Of a stretch of DNA of 64,000 nucleotides, positions 27,339-38,729 are shown one piece after another. The notes below the pieces were generated by a model, which was given only the letters and a program-made list of their open reading frames with translations, made no database searches and had not been told where the DNA came from. The translations under genes and the position numbers were made by a program. The first letter of the stretch is position 1. Each line of letters opens with the position of its first letter. Source of the DNA: Nocardia tengchongensis (GTDB lineage: Bacteria > Actinomycetota > Actinomycetes > Mycobacteriales > Mycobacteriaceae); assembly GCF_018362975.1 (NCBI RefSeq), contig NZ_CP074371.1:7564001-7628000 (forward strand). Direction: 5' to 3'.

Positions 27339-27396
27339 ACTCCATGGTGACTGCAATCGCTAAGGGTATCCAGGTGGTACCAGTACCCGTATAAGC
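27339..27396. promoter_or_regulatory. 58-bp promoter/operator element, copy 1
   Basis: Matches copy 2 (28199-28256) at about 51 of 58 positions. It contains GGTAC-CA-GTACC and GGGTA/TACCC half-sites and the palindrome TGGTACCA. It abuts the MmyB-like regulator start (minus strand). The plus-strand end reads GTATAAGC; on the minus strand this gives TTATAC, a plausible -10 box. Confidence 0.7.
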
Positions 27397-27515
27397 AAAA
27401 GCACCTCGCATGCGCGCAGCCCGCCCAGGCATCACCACTCGCCTACAACGAGCAGCGACACGCCAATCCACCTAGGCTGCAAGACAAGTCACGTTCAAGC
27501 GGAGGGGATAAGACG

Positions 27516-27731
27516 GTGACGAACCTGCTCTTGGTTCTGGCGATCCTGGACATCGCACTGATGACGATATTGATCATCATCTACCGCATCCCTCCCCTAT
27601 CGCGCAGGTTGCAAGCCACGGCTGTGGTGCAACGCTATTGGCGACCGGGATGGCCAGACCTCAGAACCATGATCATGCCACTGGTCCTCGTCATGACAGG
27701 CGTGCTGGTAGGGATCGGCTACCTAATGTGA
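27516..27731 (+). CDS. Small two-TM membrane protein
   Basis: 71 residues with two hydrophobic helices (LLLVLAILDIALMTILIIIY and MIMPLVLVMTGVLVGIGYL) flanking a basic loop (RRLQATAVVQRYWRPGW). The GTG at 27516 follows GGAGGGGATAAGAC, a strong ribosome site. No family recognised. It lies downstream of the copy-1 operator element and could belong to its plus-strand transcript. Confidence 0.55.
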   Translation: MTNLLLVLAILDIALMTILIIIYRIPPLSRRLQATAVVQRYWRPGWPDLRTMIMPLVLVMTGVLVGIGYLM

Positions 27732-27871
27732 TCACGTCGTCAAGCCCAATGCCGATGTCGCGCTGAGCCTTGTGGTGGGCACGTCGACCCATTCGCGCAG
27801 CGCGACCAGCGGCACTCGAGTGCATTTGCTGCGACAGCCGCGCCTTGCTGACGGACGTTGATCAGGCCACG

Positions 27872-28126
27872 ATGATCGCTATGGCAGGCGACGATGACAC
27901 TCCGACAGTCGATATCCGGCTTTGGCGCGCGGACGCAATCGTGCTGTTCGACTGGCTGATGTCCACGGATTTGAACACGGTGCCGATCACGCATCCCGCG
28001 CAGAAACAAGCACTGGCGGACCTGTGCGACCGTTTCGAGTGGGCCTGCGACTACAACGTCATGGAGTGCAGCGAAGAAGAAATCGCGGCGGCTCAGGAGG
28101 AAGTAGCCAGGGACATGGGCTGGTGA
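27872..28126 (+). CDS. Small hypothetical protein
   Basis: 84 residues from the ATG at 27872 (AGG seven bases upstream); the ATG at 27881 is an alternative. The core VDIRLWRADAIVLFDWLMSTDLNTVPITHPAQKQALADLCDRFEW has the look of a conserved actinobacterial small protein, followed by an acidic helix ECSEEEIAAAQEEVARDMGW. No cysteine cluster, TM or DNA-binding motif. Function unknown. The longer frame upstream is Arg/Cys-rich and unlikely to be translated. Confidence 0.6.
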   Translation: MIAMAGDDDTPTVDIRLWRADAIVLFDWLMSTDLNTVPITHPAQKQALADLCDRFEWACDYNVMECSEEEIAAAQEEVARDMGW

Positions 28127-28198
28127 GCGCGGGCCGATCGGCCATCGGCATTGCAGGACGTTGAGACGCTGCCGCTTCAATTGGTCCTTGAAGGGCCG

Positions 28199-28256
28199 AC
28201 TCCATGGTGGCGGTGATCGCTAGGGGTATCCAGGTGGTGCCGGTACCCGTATAAGC
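28199..28256 (+). promoter_or_regulatory. 58-bp promoter/operator element, copy 2
   Basis: Second copy of the element beside the MmyB-like regulator, 44 bases upstream of the MFS exporter ATG. TATAAG at 28250-28255 could be the -10 box, with GGTACC half-sites immediately upstream where a repressor would block RNA polymerase. Confidence 0.7.
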
Positions 28257-28299
28257 GGACTCCTGTCGGCGGGATCGGTTGCCGCGCAGGCTGAATCCC

Positions 28300-29748
28300 A
28301 TGTCACAGAGCCTCACTCACACCTCACCTGCGGTATCGACTCCGCCAACCGCACCTACTCCGGCCGCCGCGGCCGGCGGCGTTCGGCGGCCGCTCGCGGT
28401 GCTTGCTGTCATCCTGCTCGGCCAGTTCATGGCGGTGCTGGATGCCTCCATCGTCAATGTCGCCATTCCCTCGATGCGGACCTCCCTGCACGCCAGCGGT
28501 TCCGGGCTGCAGCTCATTGTTTCCGGCTACGTCATTGCCTATGCAGTGCTGCTGGTGACCGGGGCGCGGCTGGGTGATCGGTTCGGGCAGCGGACCATGT
28601 TCATCGCGGGGCTCGCACTGTTCACCCTTGCGTCCCTCACCTGTGGGCTTGCCTGGAATCCGGCCTCGCTCATCGTCTTCCGCTTCCTCCAGGGCATCGG
28701 GGCCGCGGCCATGGTGCCGCAGGTTATGACCCTGATACAGGTCACCGCTACCGGGAACACTCGGGCTCGGGCGCTGTCGGCCTACGCTGCCGTCATTTCC
28801 GGCGGGATGGTCGCGGGCCAGATTCTCGGCGGGCTCATCGTGAGCGGGGATATCGCCGGAACCGGTTGGCGCGGAGTGTTTCTGGTGAATGTGCCGATCG
28901 GTGTCGCGCTGCTTGTCGTCGCGCCGCGCATCCTGCCCGCGCCTGCCCCGCGTGCCACGCGGCGGCTCGACCTGCCCGGGCTGGCGGTGCTCACGGCTTC
29001 GGTGCTGGCGCTGTCGGTGCCGCTGGTTCTCGGCCACGAACAGCACTGGCCCCTCTGGACCCGAATCATGTTGGGCGCCTCCGCTTTCGGCTTCGCGGCG
29101 TTCGCTCTGGTGGAGCGCTGGGTGCACCGGCGCGGCGGTGAGCCGCTCTTCTCCGACCGAGTGGTTCGCGCTCCCGGACTGCTCCTCGCCGCCGCCACCC
29201 TGTTCCTGATCATGTGCACCTTCGGTGGCTGGGTCTTCATCCTCACCATCCACCTGCAATCCACCCTCGGCTACAGCCCCGTCCATGCCGGTCTGCTGTT
29301 CGTGCCCAACGGCGTCACCTTCGGCCTGGTGAGCCTGAACTGGACCCACATCCCCGACCGTTTTCACCGGGCGATGATTCCCGGCGGCCTGTTGCTCGCG
29401 GCCGCGAGCACCATCGCCATGGGGTTGTCGCTGCGCGACGGCCACTCGATCGATCCGGTCGACCTGGTCGTTCTTGCCGTCATGGGCATCGGGTACGGGC
29501 TGGCCTTCAGCCCCCTGATGAACCGCGCCACCGGCAAGATCCCCGTCACCCTGGCCGCCGACGCCAGCGGCATTCTGGTCACTTGTGTCCAACTCGGCGT
29601 GGTCATCGGCGTCGCCACCTTCGGCACGCTCTTCCTCACTCTGGCCACCGATCACCTCGCGGCCGCCCACGCCCTCGGCACCACCGCCGTCGCGGCGGGA
29701 GCCACTCTCGCCGTGGCCGGAATTCTGGCTATGAAGGCTGCTCGCTGA
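28300..29748 (+). CDS. MFS drug exporter, DHA2 (EmrB/QacA) family
   Basis: 482-residue, 14-TM drug:proton antiporter. DHA2 motifs are visible: LGQFMAVLDASIVNVAIPSM (TM1), GARLGDRFGQRTMFIAGL (motif A), FRFLQGIGAAAMVPQVM (TM4) and the motif C-like AAVISGGMVAGQILGGLIV. The ATG at 28300 fits the family N-terminus; an in-frame TTG at 28279 is less likely. The copy-2 operator element upstream suggests control by the MmyB-like regulator at 26375. Substrates cannot be predicted. Confidence 0.88.
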   Translation: MSQSLTHTSPAVSTPPTAPTPAAAAGGVRRPLAVLAVILLGQFMAVLDASIVNVAIPSMRTSLHASGSGLQLIVSGYVIAYAVLLVTGARLGDRFGQRTMFIAGLALFTLASLTCGLAWNPASLIVFRFLQGIGAAAMVPQVMTLIQVTATGNTRARALSAYAAVISGGMVAGQILGGLIVSGDIAGTGWRGVFLVNVPIGVALLVVAPRILPAPAPRATRRLDLPGLAVLTASVLALSVPLVLGHEQHWPLWTRIMLGASAFGFAAFALVERWVHRRGGEPLFSDRVVRAPGLLLAAATLFLIMCTFGGWVFILTIHLQSTLGYSPVHAGLLFVPNGVTFGLVSLNWTHIPDRFHRAMIPGGLLLAAASTIAMGLSLRDGHSIDPVDLVVLAVMGIGYGLAFSPLMNRATGKIPVTLAADASGILVTCVQLGVVIGVATFGTLFLTLATDHLAAAHALGTTAVAAGATLAVAGILAMKAAR

Positions 29749-29833
29749 CGGTGTACAACGCTTTACCCCCGCTGCGGCACGGCCTAGATTTGTTTGACCT
29801 TGGTTTGCTATCCGCGCGACGAAGGGAACCCTC

Positions 29834-30673
29834 ATGAGTACGGCAGCGGAGCGGGCAGCCCAGCTGGATCTGGTGGCCAGACTGAAGTCCTCGTATCCCG
29901 AGATTCCGGATGCGCCGACTCCCGATCTCATGGACCACGATCGCGTCACCGCCTACCTGAAGACCGTTCATGACGTGGGCGGTGAGCCGGACGCCCCGAT
30001 TAAGTACGAGAACAAGCAGTACGAAGTGTGGGAGCACAACACGTACGTGATGTGCGAGGTGCTCGCGTGGCGTGGCATCTGGGTGTCGGAGGAGCGACGC
30101 CGGATGGGGAATGTCGACCTGGGGCGCGCGATCTATTTGGGAATTCCGTACTACGCCCGCTGGCTGCTGGCCGTCGCGCGCGTCCTGGTCGAGAAACACC
30201 ACATCGCGCTCGGCGAGCTCAGCGAGCGGATGGTCGAGGTGCAGCAGCGCTACGCGGGCGGGCTGGCGGGCAAGGCGATCGAGGCGTACCCCAAGTTCGA
30301 AGGCGACGGTACGCAGGTCCGGCGCAACCACCATCACCTCGCGGCGGTCGGGAAAGGCGACCCGCAGGTCTTCGCCGGTCAGGCCGGCGAACCGCGGTAC
30401 AGTGTCGGCGATCGGGTCAGGGTGCGCGAACTGCCCGCCCTGTTCTACACCCGCACACCGGAATACGTGCGCGGCGCCACCGGCGAAATCGCCTCGGTCG
30501 CTTACGAGAGTCCCGCGGCCGAGGACGAGACCTGGGACCGCCCCGACGCGAAACCGGAATGGTTCTACGTCGTCAGGTTCACTCTCTCCGAGTTGTGGCA
30601 CGGCTATACCGGCACCACGAGCGACACCCTGCAAACCGAGCTCCCCGAGCGCTGGCTGGAAGGGATGGCATGA
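29834..30673 (+). CDS. Nitrile hydratase / thiocyanate hydrolase-like beta subunit
   Basis: 279 residues spanning a complete NHase beta subunit: an N-terminal helical part (VHDVGGEPDAP, YEVWEHNTYVMCEVLAWRG, GIPYYARWLLAVARVLVEKHHIALGELSERM) and a C-terminal SH3-like barrel (YSVGDRVRVRELPALFYTRTPEYVRGATGEIASV, WFYVVRFTLSELW). In thiocyanate hydrolase these two parts are separate alpha and beta subunits. GAAGGGAACCCTC precedes the ATG. Its stop overlaps the alpha start (ATGA). It forms the metal-enzyme core with the next gene; the substrate may be a nitrile, thiocyanate or isocyanide-like compound. Confidence 0.88.
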   Translation: MSTAAERAAQLDLVARLKSSYPEIPDAPTPDLMDHDRVTAYLKTVHDVGGEPDAPIKYENKQYEVWEHNTYVMCEVLAWRGIWVSEERRRMGNVDLGRAIYLGIPYYARWLLAVARVLVEKHHIALGELSERMVEVQQRYAGGLAGKAIEAYPKFEGDGTQVRRNHHHLAAVGKGDPQVFAGQAGEPRYSVGDRVRVRELPALFYTRTPEYVRGATGEIASVAYESPAAEDETWDRPDAKPEWFYVVRFTLSELWHGYTGTTSDTLQTELPERWLEGMA

Positions 30674-31383
30674 CCGATCACGACCATGACCACGATCACG
30701 ACCACGCGCGCACGGTCGCGCCCATGGTCGACGAGATCACCGACTTCGAAGTACTGGAGATCGCGCTCCGCGAACTGTGCATAGAGAAAGGCATATTCAG
30801 CGCCGACGAGCACCGCAGATTCACCGAGTTCGCCGAGCAGATCGGGCCCGCCCCGGCCGCACACCTGGTGGCCCGGGCGTGGCTCGACCCCGACTTCAAG
30901 GAGCTCGCCCTCGCCGAACCGATGACCGCCAGCCGCGAAGTCGGCGTGGACTGGCTGGAACCCACCGGCTTCGGCACACCCAGCGACTTCACCGCGTTCG
31001 AGATCCTCGAGGACACCCCGACCCTGCACAACGTGATCGTCTGCGCGCTGTGCTCGTGCTACCCGCGGCCGATCCTGGGCAACTCCCCCGAGTGGTATCG
31101 CACGCCCAACTACCGCCGGCGCATGGTCCGGTGGCCACGACAGGTGCTGTCGGAGTTCGGACTCGAACTGCCCGAGGGCGTCGCGGTCCGGGTGCAGGAC
31201 TCCAACCAGAAGCACCGATTCATGGTGATGCCCATGCGCCCCGAGGGAACCAACGGCTGGGACGAGGACCGGCTCGCCGAAATCATCACGCGCGACTGCC
31301 TGATCGGTGTCGCACTGCCCAAGCCGGGCCGCACCGCCAATGTCATCACCGACACCCGTCCCGCCGTCCATCCTGTCGACTGA
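30670..31383 (+). CDS. Nitrile hydratase / thiocyanate hydrolase-like alpha (metal-binding) subunit
   Basis: 237 residues, homologous to NHase alpha and thiocyanate hydrolase gamma. The metal claw is VCALCSCYPRP (about residues 118-128): three Cys plus backbone ligands for low-spin Co or Fe, where two Cys are normally oxidised. The residue after the first Cys is Ala; Co-type enzymes usually have Thr and Fe-type Ser. The N-terminus has five His-Asp repeats, a likely metal-acquisition tail. No P47K-like or P14K-like activator is nearby. The SPEWYRTPNYRRRMVRWPRQVLSEFG and DCLIGVALPKPG segments fit the family. Confidence 0.88.
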   Translation: MTDHDHDHDHDHARTVAPMVDEITDFEVLEIALRELCIEKGIFSADEHRRFTEFAEQIGPAPAAHLVARAWLDPDFKELALAEPMTASREVGVDWLEPTGFGTPSDFTAFEILEDTPTLHNVIVCALCSCYPRPILGNSPEWYRTPNYRRRMVRWPRQVLSEFGLELPEGVAVRVQDSNQKHRFMVMPMRPEGTNGWDEDRLAEIITRDCLIGVALPKPGRTANVITDTRPAVHPVD

Positions 31384-31396
31384 GGGAGCGCGCAAT

Positions 31397-31741
31397 TTGA
31401 GCACCGAGAACATGGCGCCGCTGCAAGACATCGTGGAGCGCAACCAGGTCTGGCCGCGCATGGCCGCCAAATACGGCGTCAGCAATCCGGTGCCACCGTG
31501 GAAGACGAGCCTGGACGGCATGTGCGACGCCCTGGACCACGCCGTCTGCGATGCGAATATCCCCGACCTCAAAGACCGTCGGGACGAGGAGGATTCGCTG
31601 ACGGCGACCGTGTACGCCGACCTGCCCTACCCCGAGAACCAGCTCGTCGCCTTGGCGCACTCGCTGCTGACCCGCGGCGTCATCGACGAGACCGAACTCC
31701 GCGAACGACTCGCCAGCGTCCGCGCCCGACTGGAAGCCTGA
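31397..31741 (+). CDS. Third small subunit/accessory protein of the NHase-like operon
   Basis: 114 residues starting at TTG 31397 (GAGGGAG eight bases upstream), 13 bases after the alpha gene; the ATG at 31412 is an alternative. ENQLVALAHSLLTRGVIDETELRERLASVRARL resembles the helical N-terminal region of NHase beta and small third subunits or accessory proteins of three-component enzymes (thiocyanate hydrolase, toyocamycin NHase). The first half (WPRMAAKYGVSNPVPPWKTSLDGMCDALDHAV) is less familiar. Co-transcribed and ended by a hairpin. Whether it is structural or a chaperone is not known. Confidence 0.72.
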   Translation: MSTENMAPLQDIVERNQVWPRMAAKYGVSNPVPPWKTSLDGMCDALDHAVCDANIPDLKDRRDEEDSLTATVYADLPYPENQLVALAHSLLTRGVIDETELRERLASVRARLEA

Positions 31742-31756
31742 ACACCCGATTCAGGC
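31736..31756 (+). terminator. Terminator of the NHase-like operon
   Basis: GCCTGAA-N7-TTCAGGC stem-loop that includes the TGA stop codon of the third gene. Confidence 0.5.
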
Positions 31757-31863
31757 CTCCGCCATCGGAGTGACCTGGAATACACCCCACTGCTGTCACG
31801 CTTCGCGCCCCGAGCGGTGTCTACGAGAATGTCCGGATCCGCCGGGGAGCGAGGAGTGGTGCG

Positions 31864-32301
31864 ATGAAGGTTCTGATCGTGTGTGTTTCTGTGTCGCACG
31901 GGAATACGCGGAAGGTGGCCGAGGCCATGGGGGCGGCGCTCGGGGCGCGCGTGGTGGAGCCCGAGGAGGTGACCGCCGCCGAAATCGGCGAGTACGACCT
32001 GGTGGGGTTCGGGTCGGGAATCTTCTCGATGGCGTTTCATCCGCGGCTGCGCGAGTTCATCAAGGCGCTGCCGGAAGGGCCGCGCGGGCGCGCTTTCGTG
32101 TTCGCCACCAGCGGGTTTCCGGTCCTGATGGGGCCGATGACGCGGCTGCTCGGCCGGCGAGGGTTCAAGGTGGTGGACACCTTCTCGGTGCGGGCGTTGG
32201 ACACCTTCGCACCGTTGAAACTGGTCGGGGGCATCAACAAGGGGCGGCCCGACGCCGGTGACCTGAACGCGGCGCGGGCCTTCGCGGCGACGCTCAGCTG
32301 A
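31864..32301 (+). CDS. Flavodoxin-family protein
   Basis: 145 residues with the FMN phosphate-binding loop VSVSHGNTRKVAEAM near the N-terminus, and YDLVGFGSGIFSMAFHPRLREFIKALP and FVFATSGFP forming the flavin pocket. It resembles the flavodoxin/menaquinone-reductase-like proteins of actinobacteria that act as small electron carriers. A single gene, 122 bases after the NHase-like operon and overlapping the convergent lipoprotein gene by eight bases. Partner unknown. Confidence 0.85.
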   Translation: MKVLIVCVSVSHGNTRKVAEAMGAALGARVVEPEEVTAAEIGEYDLVGFGSGIFSMAFHPRLREFIKALPEGPRGRAFVFATSGFPVLMGPMTRLLGRRGFKVVDTFSVRALDTFAPLKLVGGINKGRPDAGDLNAARAFAATLS

Positions 32302-33241
32302 CCGTGAACGAGAAGGTGGGGACGGCGTTCTTGCCCTTGGTGGCGTCGTAGCTCAGCGTGTAGTTGCCGGTGGCCGGGGCGGGGACGACGAACACGGCTT
32401 GGAGATCGGACTTGTCGATGGTCTGATTGCGACCGAGCAGTTCGTCGATGAAGCCGCGGAGTTGGTCGTCCACCACGTCCTGGCCGCCCGGCGCCTTGAC
32501 GGTGAAGTACTCGGAGAAGACGTTCAGACCGCCGTCGCCGATGCCGGAACCGCCGACGAGTTTGAATTTCAAGGCCAGTTCCATCTTCCCGGCCTCGTTC
32601 TTGGTGTAGCTGGGAGTCAGTGTGGCGCCGGTGATTTCGACGGTGGTCTGATCCTGGGTGAGCTTGCCGGTGACGTTGAGGGTGCGCGGCGCGATGCTCT
32701 CGACCTTGGCGTCGGCCTTCAGCGGGAACTTGGTCTGGTTCTCCGCGGCGCTGCCGTAGAGGATGGTGATGGTGTCGAGCAGATGCTCGGGGGTGTCGTA
32801 CGACTTCACCGACGCGGTGATATCGCCTGTGGCGGAACCCTTTCCGGGGACCTCGGGGCTGTTCCACCCGGCGCCGCCATCGATCGCGCCGCCGATCTGG
32901 ACAGCGGGCACGACGGCTAGCGTCTTGTTGGCGGTGGTGGTGTTCTTGTAGGTGATGTCGACCCGGATCTTCGCGCCGCCGAATCCGTCGGCGGTGACGG
33001 TGGCCTGGTCGATGGTGATCTCGAAGCCCTCGTACCAACCGGTCTTGCCGATAGCGCGCAGGAACGCCCGGGTATCGACGCCTCCGGGCTTGGTGCCACC
33101 CGGCTGCCCGGCGCCCTGCGGGGCGACGCTGACCGAGGTCGTCGGCACCGGAGTTCCGGTCTTGTCGTTGCAGGCGGTCATCAATACCGCGGATGTCGCG
33201 ATGAGAACTGCCGCCCCCACCGTCGCGAATGTCGAACGCAT
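32294..33241 (-). CDS. Secreted lipoprotein of unknown function
   Basis: 315 residues with a lipoprotein signal peptide (MRSTFATVGAAVLIATSAVLMTAC, Cys 24). A Thr/Pro/Gly-rich linker leads to a beta-rich domain (YEGFEITIDQATVTADGFGGAKIRVDITYKNTT) like those of cell-surface beta-sandwich proteins. Residues 190-315 repeat the theme. No enzyme motif is visible. Anchored to the outer face of the plasma membrane. Confidence 0.8.
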   Translation of the reverse strand: MRSTFATVGAAVLIATSAVLMTACNDKTGTPVPTTSVSVAPQGAGQPGGTKPGGVDTRAFLRAIGKTGWYEGFEITIDQATVTADGFGGAKIRVDITYKNTTTANKTLAVVPAVQIGGAIDGGAGWNSPEVPGKGSATGDITASVKSYDTPEHLLDTITILYGSAAENQTKFPLKADAKVESIAPRTLNVTGKLTQDQTTVEITGATLTPSYTKNEAGKMELALKFKLVGGSGIGDGGLNVFSEYFTVKAPGGQDVVDDQLRGFIDELLGRNQTIDKSDLQAVFVVPAPATGNYTLSYDATKGKNAVPTFSFTVS

Positions 33242-33364
33242 ATCGGCTCCCCTGAGTTCATCCCTGACCGAGTATCTCCCCCGAACTGGTGGTTCGCTCT
33301 GAAATCCGCCCCGTGACCGGCGGTGTTAACCGACACGCCGACAGCCACGCGGCACGCCGCCGCT

Positions 33365-33384
33365 CTATGCACTGAATTGCATAG
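33365..33384. promoter_or_regulatory. Palindromic operator upstream of the PadR gene
   Basis: CTATGCA-N6-TGCATAG, perfect 7-bp arms, centred about 38 bases upstream of the PadR ATG. PadR regulators bind ATGnnnnnnCAT-like palindromes and usually repress themselves, so this is a likely autoregulatory operator. Confidence 0.65.
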
Positions 33385-33396
33385 TACGTGTCGTAG

Positions 33397-36606
<3,210 letters not shown>

Positions 36607-36648
36607 GCCCCGAGCGCTTCCATCCGAAAACGGAATGACCTATCCGGC

Positions 36649-37296
36649 AACCGATTCGGATGGTCCGCGCTGTCGTACCCCTCTGTCATGATCGCGTAGC
36701 ACGTGATTCGATCGAACCGGGGGAGAAATTCTCTATGTCCTTTACTCGTAAGGCCGCACTCGGCGTGGTGGCCTGCACCGCCGGCGCCCTGCTCACCGGC
36801 ACCATGGGCACCGCCCACGCCGACGGCGACCTCTACGGCGCGTTCGCCATCGCCAACCTCGACGACTCCACCCACATCGCGGCCCGCTGGAACTACCCGG
36901 ACCAGGCCTCGGCCGACGCCGACGCGCTGTCCGCATGCGGTTACTCCAACTGCTTCATCAAGCTGCGCTGGTCCAACGGCTGCGCGGCCTATGCGCGCCG
37001 CGACGACAACCTGTTCTGGGCCATCGGCGCCACCCGCGCCGAGGCCGAGCGCAATGCCCTCGCCGCCGCCGGTCCGGATCCGAACCCGCTCCTGGTGGGC
37101 CTGGGCAGCGCGGAGCCGAGCACCGCCACCATCCGCCACTCGGCCTGCACCGCCAACGCCGGCTGATCCGAGAGACGAACCCGGTTGGCAACCAAATGAC
37201 CGATCTGGTAACCGATCCAGATGGTCAAGGTTGTCACCAGGTCCTGTCATGATCGCGGAACACCTGCTTCAACGATCGTGGGAGAGAACTTCTCTG
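36649..37296 (+). repeat. Duplicated gene-plus-promoter unit (two DUF4189 genes)
   Basis: The leaders before the two DUF4189 genes (36649-36734 and 37210-37296) share AACCGAT, GATGGT, CTGTCATGATCGCG, CGATCG and GGGAGA blocks at the same spacing. Promoter and gene were therefore duplicated together. CATGAT inside the third block could be the -10 box. Confidence 0.65.
36735..37166 (+). CDS. Secreted DUF4189 protein, paralogue A
   Basis: 143 residues with a Sec signal peptide (MSFTRKAALGVVACTAGALLTGTMGTAHA). The mature DUF4189 domain has paired cysteines (SACGYSNCFIKLRW, NGCAAYAR, HSACTANAG) suited to disulfides, and GATRAEAERNALAAAGPDPNPLLVGLGSAEPSTA. DUF4189 proteins are small secreted proteins common in Nocardia and mycobacteria; function unknown. 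GGGGGAGAAAT upstream of the ATG. It is 37 to 50 percent like its downstream neighbour by eye. Confidence 0.82.
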   Translation: MSFTRKAALGVVACTAGALLTGTMGTAHADGDLYGAFAIANLDDSTHIAARWNYPDQASADADALSACGYSNCFIKLRWSNGCAAYARRDDNLFWAIGATRAEAERNALAAAGPDPNPLLVGLGSAEPSTATIRHSACTANAG

Positions 37297-37728
37297 ATGC
37301 GTTTTTCCAAGATGGCCACCGCCGGTGTGGTCACCACCGCTGCCGCCGCGCTGCTCTCGGGCGGCATGGGAACGGCCGATGCCGCGCCCAACTACTATGG
37401 CGCACTGGCCGTGTCGTTCGACTCCGCGGGCGAGCTGTACGTCAGCTCCGCGACCAACTTCCCCAGCCAGGACGAGGCCGACGCCGCCGCCCTGGCCAAC
37501 TGCGACCTCAAGCCCTGTGAGGTCCAGGTGCGCTACGTCAACGGCTGCGTGGCCGTCGCCCAGCGCGGCCAGGACTACTGGTACGGCACCGGCGCCACCG
37601 AGGCGGACGCCGTCGCCAAGGCCATGGCCGCCACCGGCCCGGACCCGAACCCGCTGATGGTCGGCCTGGGCAGCTCCCAGCCCAGCACCGCACGGGTGCA
37701 CGGGACGGACTGCTCCACCGGCAGCTAA
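37297..37728 (+). CDS. Secreted DUF4189 protein, paralogue B
   Basis: 143 residues, the same length as paralogue A. Signal peptide MRFSKMATAGVVTTAAAALLSGGMGTADA. The mature domain keeps cysteines in ANCDLKPCEVQVRY, NGCVAVAQ and GTDCSTGS, and the shared GATEADAVAKAMAATGPDPNPLMVGLGSSQPSTA. The ATG is preceded by GGGAGAGAA. A strong hairpin ends the transcript at 37736-37763. Confidence 0.82.
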   Translation: MRFSKMATAGVVTTAAAALLSGGMGTADAAPNYYGALAVSFDSAGELYVSSATNFPSQDEADAAALANCDLKPCEVQVRYVNGCVAVAQRGQDYWYGTGATEADAVAKAMAATGPDPNPLMVGLGSSQPSTARVHGTDCSTGS

Positions 37729-37735
37729 CCGGATC

Positions 37736-37763
37736 CCGGGCCGGGGGGCGCACCCCGGCCCGG
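37736..37763 (+). terminator. Terminator after the DUF4189 pair
   Basis: Perfect 11-bp stem CCGGGCCGGGG/CCCCGGCCCGG with a 6-nt loop, eight bases after the TAA. Confidence 0.75.
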
Positions 37764-37801
37764 CCACCCGGTTCCGGCGATCATCGGTAGGCTCACCGAC
37801 T

Positions 37802-38596
37802 GTGAGCCTGCCTGCACCCACCGCCGACAACCGTGCCGTCGTCACCGGATCCTCGTCCGGGATCGGCGTCGCCCTCGCCGAAGAGCTTGCCTCGCGCGGC
37901 TACTCGCTGATCCTCGTCGCCCGGCGCGGCGATCTGCTGGCCGAGCTGGCGCAGCGGCTGACCGAGCGGTACGGCATCACCGCCGAGGTGCGCGCGGTGG
38001 ACCTCTCCGACCGCGAGCAGCGGGCCCCGCTGGCCAAGGAACTGGCCGCGCGGGACATCGCGATCCTGTGCAACAACGCCGGTGTCGCCACCTTCGGCGC
38101 GCTCGCGAAGCTGGACCTCGACTACGAGCGCGACATCATGGAATTGAACGCCGTCGCCGTGCACGACCTGAGCCTGGCCGTGCTGCCGGGCATGCTGGAG
38201 CGCCGCGCGGGCGGCATCCTGATCACCGGGTCCGCGGCCGGCAACATGCCGATTCCGCACAACACCACCTACTCGGCCAGCAAGGCGTTCACCAACACCT
38301 TCTCCGAGTCGCTGCGCGGCGAGCTCAAGGGCACCGGCGTGCACGTCACCCTGCTGGCGCCCGGCCCGGTCCGCACCGACAACCCGGACCAGGACGAGAT
38401 GGGCAACAAGATCCCGGAGTTCATCTGGGTCACCGCCGCCCACACCGCCAAGATCACCATCGACGCCCTCGCCCGCAACAAGATGCGCGTGGTCCCGGGC
38501 CTGATCAGCAAGGGCATGAGCATCGCCGGCCAGTTCGGGCCGCGCTCGATCACCTCGCTCGTCGCGGGCGCCGCCTACAAGAAGCTCGGCGGCTGA
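37802..38596 (+). CDS. Short-chain dehydrogenase/reductase, DltE/Rv1544-like
   Basis: 264 residues. The cofactor motif TGSSSGIG is at about 15-22, RR of LVARRGDLL suggests NADP preference, NNAG at about 95, and catalytic ITGSAAG ... TYSASKAF with YxxxK. The C-terminal helix (SITSLVAGAAYKKLGG) resembles membrane-associated mycobacterial ketoacyl-type SDRs. GTG start, 38 bases after the DUF4189 terminator. Substrate unknown. Confidence 0.87.
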   Translation: MSLPAPTADNRAVVTGSSSGIGVALAEELASRGYSLILVARRGDLLAELAQRLTERYGITAEVRAVDLSDREQRAPLAKELAARDIAILCNNAGVATFGALAKLDLDYERDIMELNAVAVHDLSLAVLPGMLERRAGGILITGSAAGNMPIPHNTTYSASKAFTNTFSESLRGELKGTGVHVTLLAPGPVRTDNPDQDEMGNKIPEFIWVTAAHTAKITIDALARNKMRVVPGLISKGMSIAGQFGPRSITSLVAGAAYKKLGG

Positions 38597-38729
38597 TCAG
38601 CAAAGCGTCAAGATCGGGTAGTCCCTCGTAAAGGGGACGTTGCCGGACGTTTCCGGCGCCCCGGATCGGGCGTAGTCCTGGTGAAGGCCCCGCATGAGAG
38701 AAAGCGGGGAGCTCTCACCAGGAGACGCC

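Noticed and set aside
28324..29949. 541-codon minus-strand frame over the DHA2 exporter
   Set aside because: Hydrophilic shadow of a 14-TM exporter whose motifs are unmistakable on the plus strand.
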